Assembly: GCF_014451325.2 (NCBI RefSeq)
Contig: NZ_JACSCH020000012.1
Span: 241,279-305,278 of the forward strand
Direction: 5' to 3'
Source: Streptomyces sp. CB02980
GTDB lineage: Bacteria; Actinomycetota; Actinomycetes; Streptomycetales; Streptomycetaceae
Length of the DNA stretch: 64,000 bases
Of this stretch, positions 58,827 to 64,000 are shown piece after piece. The position numbers were made by a program, and so were the translations under genes. Every line of letters starts with the position of its first letter. The first letter of the stretch is position 1. The notes beneath the pieces were generated by a model. That model saw nothing but the letters and a program-made list of their open reading frames with translations. It searched no databases and was not told the origin of the DNA.

Positions 58827-60284
58827 GTGCAGAAGCATTCCGGAACCATCAACCGCCGCCCCGGGGCCACGCTCGCGGCACTGGCGGGCGCGCAGTTCAC
58901 CGTCATGCTCGCAACGTCGATCGTGAACGTGGCCCTGCCTCAGATCCGGGCCGGCGTCGGCCTGTCGGACAGCGGGACGACCTGGGTCGTCAACGCCTAC
59001 GGTCTCGCCTTCGGGGCGCTGCTCCTGGCCGGCGGCCGGGCCGCGGACCTCCTGGGCGGTCGGCGGGTCCTGCTCGCGGGACTCGGGTTCTTCGGGGCGG
59101 CGTCACTGGCGGCCGGACTCGCGAGCACGCCGGACGTGCTGATCGCCGCTCGTGTCGTGCAGGGCCTCGGGGCGGCGGCCGTCGCCCCGGCGGCCCTTGC
59201 GCTCCTGATGGAGCTGTTTCCGCCCGGTCCGGGGCGGGGGAGGGCGCTGGGGGTCTGGGGCGCGGTCTCCGGAGCCGGAGGCGCGGCCGGCGTCCTCCTG
59301 GGCGGCGCCCTGACGCAGGCGTGGGGCTGGCCGTGGATCTTCCACGCGGTGGCCGGGGGGACGCTGTTGGTCCTGGGCGGGGTGGTCGTCGCCGTGCCCG
59401 CGGTGCCGCTGTCCGGCGGCGAGCTGCCGAGGCGAGGCCGGTTCGATCTGCCGGGCACCGCGAGCGTGACGCTCGCACTCACCGCCCTGGTGTGGGGACT
59501 GACCGGCGCCCGCCGCTCCGGCTGGGCCGACGCCCAGGTCCTGGGAGCCCTCGCCCTCGCCGCCGTACTCCTCGTCGTATTCGCCCTGATCGAGCGGCGG
59601 CATCCCCACCCCCTCCTGCCACCACGACTGTTCACCGAAGCCAGGGTCGGAGCCGGGAACGCGCTCATGGCACTGCTCGGGTCGGTGTGGATCGCCCTGT
59701 TCTTCTTCCTGCCGCTCTACCAGCAGCAAGTGCTCGGCTCCAGCCCCTTGGTGACGGGCCTGGGTCAGCTTCCGCTGGCCGGAGCGATCACGCTCGGTTC
59801 GGCCTCGGCGCCGCGTATCGCCCGGCGGATCGGACCCACGGCGACCGTCACGGCGGCCCTGCTTGCCGAGGCGGGCGGGCTGCTGTGGCTCGCACGGATC
59901 AGCACCGACGGCAGCTACGCCGCCGACGTCCTGGGTCCGAGCCTGCTGATCGGGCTCGGCCTGAGCGTCGCCTTCGTCCAACTCACCGCCCTGTCCGTCG
60001 AGGGAGTCCCACGGACCGACGCGGGCCTGGCCGGGGGCCTGGTGAACACCACACGCCAGATGGGCGGAGCCGTCGGCCTCGCCGTGCTGGCCACCGTGGC
60101 CGGCTCCGTCACGGCCCACGCGGAGAACGGCGGCCGACCGTACGTCGAGGCGCTCACCGCCGGATACCGCACCGCCTTCGGCATCTCGGCCGCGGTCCTC
60201 ACGGTCACCGCGGCCCTGGCCCTGATCCTCGCCCGCCGAGCGAGCAGCCGCCCTCTTCCCCTCCCTCTGACGCCTACGACCTGA
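58827..60284 (+). CDS. MFS drug exporter, DHA2 (14-helix, EmrB/QacA) type
   Basis: 485 residues from GTG 58827, which has GGAG six nt upstream; the ATG at 58809 lacks a ribosome site. DHA2 features: FTVMLATSIVNVALPQI in helix 1, motif A-like GRAADLLGGRRVLLAGLGFF, motif C region LMELFPPGPGRGRALGVWGA with GAAGVLLGGAL, and about 14 hydrophobic segments. Substrate is unknown; regulation by the adjacent TetR is strongly suggested by the shared operator. Confidence 0.9.
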   Translation: MQKHSGTINRRPGATLAALAGAQFTVMLATSIVNVALPQIRAGVGLSDSGTTWVVNAYGLAFGALLLAGGRAADLLGGRRVLLAGLGFFGAASLAAGLASTPDVLIAARVVQGLGAAAVAPAALALLMELFPPGPGRGRALGVWGAVSGAGGAAGVLLGGALTQAWGWPWIFHAVAGGTLLVLGGVVVAVPAVPLSGGELPRRGRFDLPGTASVTLALTALVWGLTGARRSGWADAQVLGALALAAVLLVVFALIERRHPHPLLPPRLFTEARVGAGNALMALLGSVWIALFFFLPLYQQQVLGSSPLVTGLGQLPLAGAITLGSASAPRIARRIGPTATVTAALLAEAGGLLWLARISTDGSYAADVLGPSLLIGLGLSVAFVQLTALSVEGVPRTDAGLAGGLVNTTRQMGGAVGLAVLATVAGSVTAHAENGGRPYVEALTAGYRTAFGISAAVLTVTAALALILARRASSRPLPLPLTPTT

Positions 60285-60400
60285 CCGCAAGAGCAGCCGC
60301 ATTCACCCAAAGCGGACCCCTTCCCCTGCAGCGGCCCCGCTGCCCCGACGGCAGTCCCGTTCCCCACGCACGACCCACCACGAGAGAAGGAAGACCCACC

Positions 60401-60841
60401 ATGCGCACCATCGACGAGAACGCCCCCGTCATCGTCCGCCTGTCCACCGTGATCGACGCCCCGATCGAGAGGGTGTGGCAGCTCCACACGGACATCGACG
60501 CCTGGGCGGACTGGAACGCGGACGTCGACGAGGCGTCCCTCAACGGCCCGCTGGAGCGTGGCACCTCCTTCACCTGGAAGACCCACGGCCTGGACATCAC
60601 CTCCACGGTCACCGAACTCGTCCCCGGCGAGCGGATCGTGTGGGGCGGCCCCGCCAACGGCATCACCGGCATCCACGTGTGGACCTTCGAGCGGACCGGC
60701 GACCGGGTCACCGTCCGTACCGAGGAGTCCTGGAGCGGCGCACCCGTCGACGCCGCGACCGAGGAACTCGGCCACGCCCTCGACCGGTCCCTGCGGAGCT
60801 GGCTGACCTCCCTGAAGGACCGCGCGGAACGCGGCATGTGA
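60401..60841 (+). CDS. SRPBCC-family protein (polyketide cyclase/START-like)
   Basis: 146 residues, ATG after GAAGGAAG. The fold is recognisable from VIDAPIERVWQLHTDIDAWA, SFTWKTHGLDITSTVTEL and GIHVWTFERTGDRVTVRTEE. Members bind hydrophobic ligands and range from cyclases to stress proteins; no specific role is proposed. It follows the MFS gene by 116 nt, which include a short CCGC hairpin only. Confidence 0.85.
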   Translation: MRTIDENAPVIVRLSTVIDAPIERVWQLHTDIDAWADWNADVDEASLNGPLERGTSFTWKTHGLDITSTVTELVPGERIVWGGPANGITGIHVWTFERTGDRVTVRTEESWSGAPVDAATEELGHALDRSLRSWLTSLKDRAERGM

Positions 60842-60891
60842 GGCCCGCACCGCCCTGCCTGTCCCCGTTCCCCCACGCCACGCCACCCCAC

Positions 60892-60924
60892 CGCAACGCA
60901 ACGCAACGCAACGTACGTACGTCG
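60892..60924 (+). repeat. Short tandem repeat (CGCAA)x4 followed by (CGTA)n before the oxygenase gene
   Basis: Four exact CGCAA units (60892-60911) run into CGTACGTACGTCG. It lies 50 nt upstream of the oxygenase start, in the likely promoter. Such a tract can change length by slippage. Confidence 0.7.
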
Positions 60925-60962
60925 AGACAAGACCGGACACCCCGAGAAGTGAGGTTCCAGCC

Positions 60963-62375
60963 ATGACCAGCAAGCCCTTCCTGACCGGCCACTACGCGCC
61001 CGCCGTCGACGAGATCACCGCGACCGGGCTGTCCGTCGAGGGCAGCCTGCCTCCGGAGCTGTCCGGCCGGCTGGTCCGCAACAGCCACAACCCGAAGCCC
61101 GGCGTCACGCCCACCCACTGGTTCAAGGGCAGCGGCATGGTCCATGGCATCCGGCTCCAGGACGGCCGGGCGGAGTGGTACCGCAACCGCTGGGTGCACA
61201 CTCCCGCGCTGGAGGGTGCCCCGTACATGACCGAGACGGGTCCCGACCTGACCGCCAGCACCGCCGGAACGCACGTGATCGAGCACGGCGGACGACTCCT
61301 CGCCCTGTGCGAGGCCAACGTCCCGTTCGAGCTGACCCGGGATCTGGACACCGTCGGTGCCTACGACTTCGGGGGCAAGCTGCGCGGCGCGATGACCGCG
61401 CACCCCAAGACCGACCCGGTCACGGGGGAGCTGCACTTCTTCGGCTCCTCGCCCCTCCCTCCGTACCTCATGTACTACGTCGCCGACCCGAAGGGCACGA
61501 TCACCCAGGGCGTCGAGGTCCCCGGGGCCACGGCCTCCCTCAAGCACGACTTCGCCCTCACCCGCCACCACGTCGTCTTCGTCGAGGGCACGGTGTCCTT
61601 CGACCCGAGCGAGCACTCCGGCATCCCCTACGCCTGGAACGACGCCCAGCCGGCCCGGATCGGCGTCATGCCCAGGGGTGCGGACGGCGCGGCACACATC
61701 CGCTGGTTCCCCGTCGAGCCCGGCAGCATGCTGCACGCCGCCAACGCCTACGAGGACGACAGGGGTCGTATCGTCCTCGAAGGCCCCACCGTCGACCGCG
61801 AGGGATTCCGGCTCTCCTGGAACTGGTGGGTCAGCGCCCCCGGGCGCGGCGCGGAGCCCAACACCCGCTCCTACACACGTCGTTGGGTGATCGACCTGAC
61901 GGCCGGCAGCGTCGATGAGCAGATCATCGACGACCTGGCGGTGGAGTTCCCCACCCTCAACGAGGACTTCCTCGGCGCGGAGCACCGCTACCAGTACGCG
62001 GTGTCCTTCCCCGACCAGAACGGCCTCGGCGGCTACGGGATCGTCAAGTACGACCGTACGACGGGTGCTCGGCACGTCCACGAGGTCGGCGACGCGCGAC
62101 TGCCGAGCGAGGCGGTCTTCGTCCCGGCCGCAGGCGCCACTCGGGAGGACGACGGCTACCTGCTCACGGTGGTCTCCGACCTGAAGCAGGACGCCTCGCA
62201 GCTCCTGGTCATGGACGCCTCGGGCCTGGACCGGATCGCGACGGTCCATCTGCCCCGCCGTGTCACCGCGGGCATCCACGGCTCATGGATCCCCGACACC
62301 GCCTTCGGGGGAGGGGGCATCTCAAGCCGAACCCCGCGCGCGACGCCCAGTGTGGGGTGGCGACGGCCCTCATGA
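60963..62375 (+). CDS. Carotenoid oxygenase (carotenoid cleavage dioxygenase) family protein
   Basis: 470 residues, ATG with GAGG 8 nt upstream. The four iron-binding histidines of the family are present: His147 (TAHPKT), His195 (LKHDFALT), His258 (MLHAANAY) and His439 (IHGSWIPD). Also LVRNSHNPKPGVTPTHWFKG and GMVHGIRL near the N-terminus, and LNEDFLGAEHRYQY. The enzyme cleaves a conjugated double bond of carotenoids, stilbenes or lignin-derived compounds; the substrate is not evident and no carotenoid synthesis genes are nearby. Confidence 0.9.
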   Translation: MTSKPFLTGHYAPAVDEITATGLSVEGSLPPELSGRLVRNSHNPKPGVTPTHWFKGSGMVHGIRLQDGRAEWYRNRWVHTPALEGAPYMTETGPDLTASTAGTHVIEHGGRLLALCEANVPFELTRDLDTVGAYDFGGKLRGAMTAHPKTDPVTGELHFFGSSPLPPYLMYYVADPKGTITQGVEVPGATASLKHDFALTRHHVVFVEGTVSFDPSEHSGIPYAWNDAQPARIGVMPRGADGAAHIRWFPVEPGSMLHAANAYEDDRGRIVLEGPTVDREGFRLSWNWWVSAPGRGAEPNTRSYTRRWVIDLTAGSVDEQIIDDLAVEFPTLNEDFLGAEHRYQYAVSFPDQNGLGGYGIVKYDRTTGARHVHEVGDARLPSEAVFVPAAGATREDDGYLLTVVSDLKQDASQLLVMDASGLDRIATVHLPRRVTAGIHGSWIPDTAFGGGGISSRTPRATPSVGWRRPS

Positions 62376-62483
62376 TCCACTTACCGGTGGGCGGGGGGCT
62401 TGTGGCAAGGGCGGGGGCGTGCCGCAGCATCACCGACCGAGACCGGGGCGTGCTGACGGAAAGACGGAAGAGGGAGCTGCGGG

Positions 62484-63731
62484 ATGCGTGTGGTGCTGTC
62501 GACGTACGGAGGGCGCGGGAGCGTCGAACCGATGGTGGGACTCGCGGTGCGGCTGCGGGAACTCGGCGCGGAGGTCCGGGTGTGCGCACCGCCGGACGAG
62601 GAGTTCGTGGACCTCTTCGCCGGCATCGGTGTGTCGCCGGTGCCGGTGGGCCGACCGGTACGCGCCATGGTGGCCTCGGTGGAACCGGGGTCGGCGGTGG
62701 GCCTGGCGCAGCGGGCCGCGGAGCTGATCGCCGCACAGTTCGGCACGGTCGCCGAGACGGCCGAGGGGTGCGACGCGCTGGTGGCGACGGGTCCGCTGCC
62801 GGTGACGGCCGGCGCGCGGTCGGTCGCGGAGAAGCTGGGCATCCGCTACGTACACGCGAGCCATCAGCCGATCGCCCTGCCCTCGCCGCACCAGCCTCCG
62901 CCCGCCCGGCGGGGCCGGCCGTTGCCGCCGGGGGTGACGGACAACCGCGAGCTCTGGGAGATGGACGCCAGGAACGCGAACGAGATGTTCGGCGCGGAGA
63001 TCAACACCCACCGGGCGGCCGTCGGCCTGCCGCCGCTGGACAACGTCCGCGACTACGCCTTCACCGACCGGCCTTGGCTGGCGACGGACCCGATCCTGAG
63101 CCCGTGGCCGGAGCCGTCAGATCTCGATGTCGTGCAGACCGGCGCGTGGATACGGCCGGACGACCGCCCGCTTCCGCCCGGCCTCATGGAGTTCCTCGAC
63201 GCCGGAGCCCCGCCGGTGTACGTGGGCTTCGGTAGTACGCCGATGGGCGCCGACGCCTCGAAGAACATGGCCCGGGTGGCGGTCGAGGCGATCCGCGCAC
63301 AGGGTCGCCGCGTGATCGTCGCCCACGGCTGGGCCGGCCTGGACCTGATCGACGACGGGGCCGACTGCTTCGCCGTCGGTGAGGTCAACCAGCAGGCGCT
63401 GTTCGCCAGGGTGGCGGCCGTCGTCCACCACGGCAGCGCGGGCACCACGACGATGGCCGCGCGGACGGGCGTGCCTCAGGTGGTGGTGCCCCAGGGCGCG
63501 GACCAGCCGTACTGGGCGGGTCGGGTGGTCGACCTCGGCATCGGCGTGGCGCACGACGGCCCGACCCCGACCGTCGCCTCCCTGCTTGCGGGCCTCGAAA
63601 CGGCTCTGGCCACGGCGACCCGCGCACGGTCCCGGGTCGTGGCGGGGACGATCGACACGGACGGCGCGATGACGGCCGCGAAGCGGCTGCTCGCCGAGAT
63701 CGCCCCGAACGGACAGCCACTGCCCGCCTGA
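62484..63731 (+). CDS. GT1-family glycosyltransferase (antibiotic/macrolide type)
   Basis: 415 residues, ATG with GGGAG 7 nt upstream. GT-B fold: N-terminal MRVVLSTYGGRGSVEPMVGL and C-terminal donor-binding signature VVHHGSAGTTTMAARTGVPQ with VPQGADQPYWAGRV. Closest in pattern to the vancomycin-type GtfA-E and macrolide-inactivating enzymes. The acceptor is unknown. It is transcribed in the same direction as the oxygenase 108 nt upstream but need not be functionally linked. Confidence 0.9.
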   Translation: MRVVLSTYGGRGSVEPMVGLAVRLRELGAEVRVCAPPDEEFVDLFAGIGVSPVPVGRPVRAMVASVEPGSAVGLAQRAAELIAAQFGTVAETAEGCDALVATGPLPVTAGARSVAEKLGIRYVHASHQPIALPSPHQPPPARRGRPLPPGVTDNRELWEMDARNANEMFGAEINTHRAAVGLPPLDNVRDYAFTDRPWLATDPILSPWPEPSDLDVVQTGAWIRPDDRPLPPGLMEFLDAGAPPVYVGFGSTPMGADASKNMARVAVEAIRAQGRRVIVAHGWAGLDLIDDGADCFAVGEVNQQALFARVAAVVHHGSAGTTTMAARTGVPQVVVPQGADQPYWAGRVVDLGIGVAHDGPTPTVASLLAGLETALATATRARSRVVAGTIDTDGAMTAAKRLLAEIAPNGQPLPA

Positions 63732-63917
63732 ACGAGAGCCAGTCTGCCCGGCACCACGGCTGCCCCACTTGGCCCGAAGGCGACTCGCCTCCCTCCGCCC
63801 GTTTCCCACCCGACCGCTGCAGCGGATCGGCCGGGAGGCGGGCGGCTGCTTTCTCCTGCCGTCGGGCGGGGATCGACGCGAGGCCGAACTCGAAGCGTGC
63901 GTCGCCGGGGCGGTGTG
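63732..63917. other. Intergenic region between convergent genes
   Basis: No gene is seen. It contains CGCCTCCC and GGGAGGCG arms (about 63786 and 63833) around a CCGCTGCAGCGG palindrome, a possible but imperfect terminator for the two convergent genes. Confidence 0.4.
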
Positions 63918-64000
63918 TCAGGTGATGGCGAGCCGGTCCACCAGCAGTTCCACCCTCCATTCGGTGTGTTCCGGCGGCAGTCGTCCCGCCCTTGTCAGGG
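63918..64000 (-). CDS. 3' end of an unidentified minus-strand gene (partial)
   Basis: Reading in from 64000, an open frame ends RLPPEHTEWRVELLVDRLAI-T at a TGA (63918-63920). Codon bias is good (third-position G/C) and the segment looks like a genuine C-terminus, but 27 codons are too few to name it. Confidence 0.45.
   Translation of the reverse strand, partial: LTRAGRLPPEHTEWRVELLVDRLAIT

Overview
The window reads as chromosomal DNA of a Streptomyces or close actinobacterial relative. GC is very high with strong third-position bias, many GTG and TTG starts, and ATGA/GTGA stop-start overlaps throughout. The gene content is typical: twin-arginine-rich signal peptides on large secreted glycosidases, ABC sugar importers without their own ATPase, HutC and LacI regulators, and a Streptomyces-type contractile injection system. 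No tRNA, rRNA, CRISPR array, insertion sequence or integrase was seen.

Region A (1-17.5 kb) is a secreted-glucanase and uptake locus. On the minus strand are a cut-off GH3 beta-glucosidase and a GH30 glucanase with a ricin-type lectin domain. On the plus strand are a LacI regulator, two very large multidomain enzymes with GH87 (alpha-1,3-glucanase) type beta-helix domains, a sugar-binding lipoprotein, two permeases and a cytoplasmic GH13 alpha-glucosidase. Together they make a plausible pathway: cut alpha-1,3-glucan outside, import oligosaccharides, hydrolyse them inside. The beta-glucanases beside it suggest a fungal-cell-wall target. A frameshifted Nudix-like remnant and a membrane protein of unknown function follow.

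Region B (19.5-38.4 kb) is a contractile injection system (eCIS/phage-tail-like particle). One minus-strand operon runs sheath, tube 1, two small chaperone-slot genes, a 995-residue Pro/Ala/Val-rich protein in the tape-measure slot, tube 2, LysM tube-baseplate adaptor, VgrG-like spike, gp25, baseplate J, tail protein I and a zinc-ribbon membrane protein. A divergent bitopic membrane protein lies on the plus strand. A second minus-strand operon carries a LuxR-type regulator, a Pvc16-like (DUF4255) terminator and an AAA+ ATPase. The intergenic control region holds three copies of a 12-bp direct repeat.

Region C (38.5-43 kb) holds a FUSC-family transporter, an ArsR-like regulator with an N-terminal DUF5937-type region, and a secreted beta-propeller protein.

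Region D (43-50.8 kb) resembles the das chitobiose locus: binding protein, two permeases, a GH20 hexosaminidase with an unusual Glu-Glu catalytic pair, and a CBM3-GH16 enzyme. Two tandem HutC/UTRA regulators diverge from it over palindromic sites.

Region E (50.9-58 kb) has an ADP-ribosylglycohydrolase with a frameshifted downstream partner. Next to it is a MacB-type ABC export operon with adaptor and lipoprotein, diverging from an OmpR-type two-component system. Region F (58-64 kb) has a TetR regulator and MFS exporter that share an operator motif, then a SRPBCC protein, a carotenoid-cleavage-type oxygenase, a GT1 glycosyltransferase, and the 3' end of a minus-strand gene.

The injection system thus sits between two loci that look aimed at fungal wall polymers (glucan and chitin). 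Co-function is inference only.
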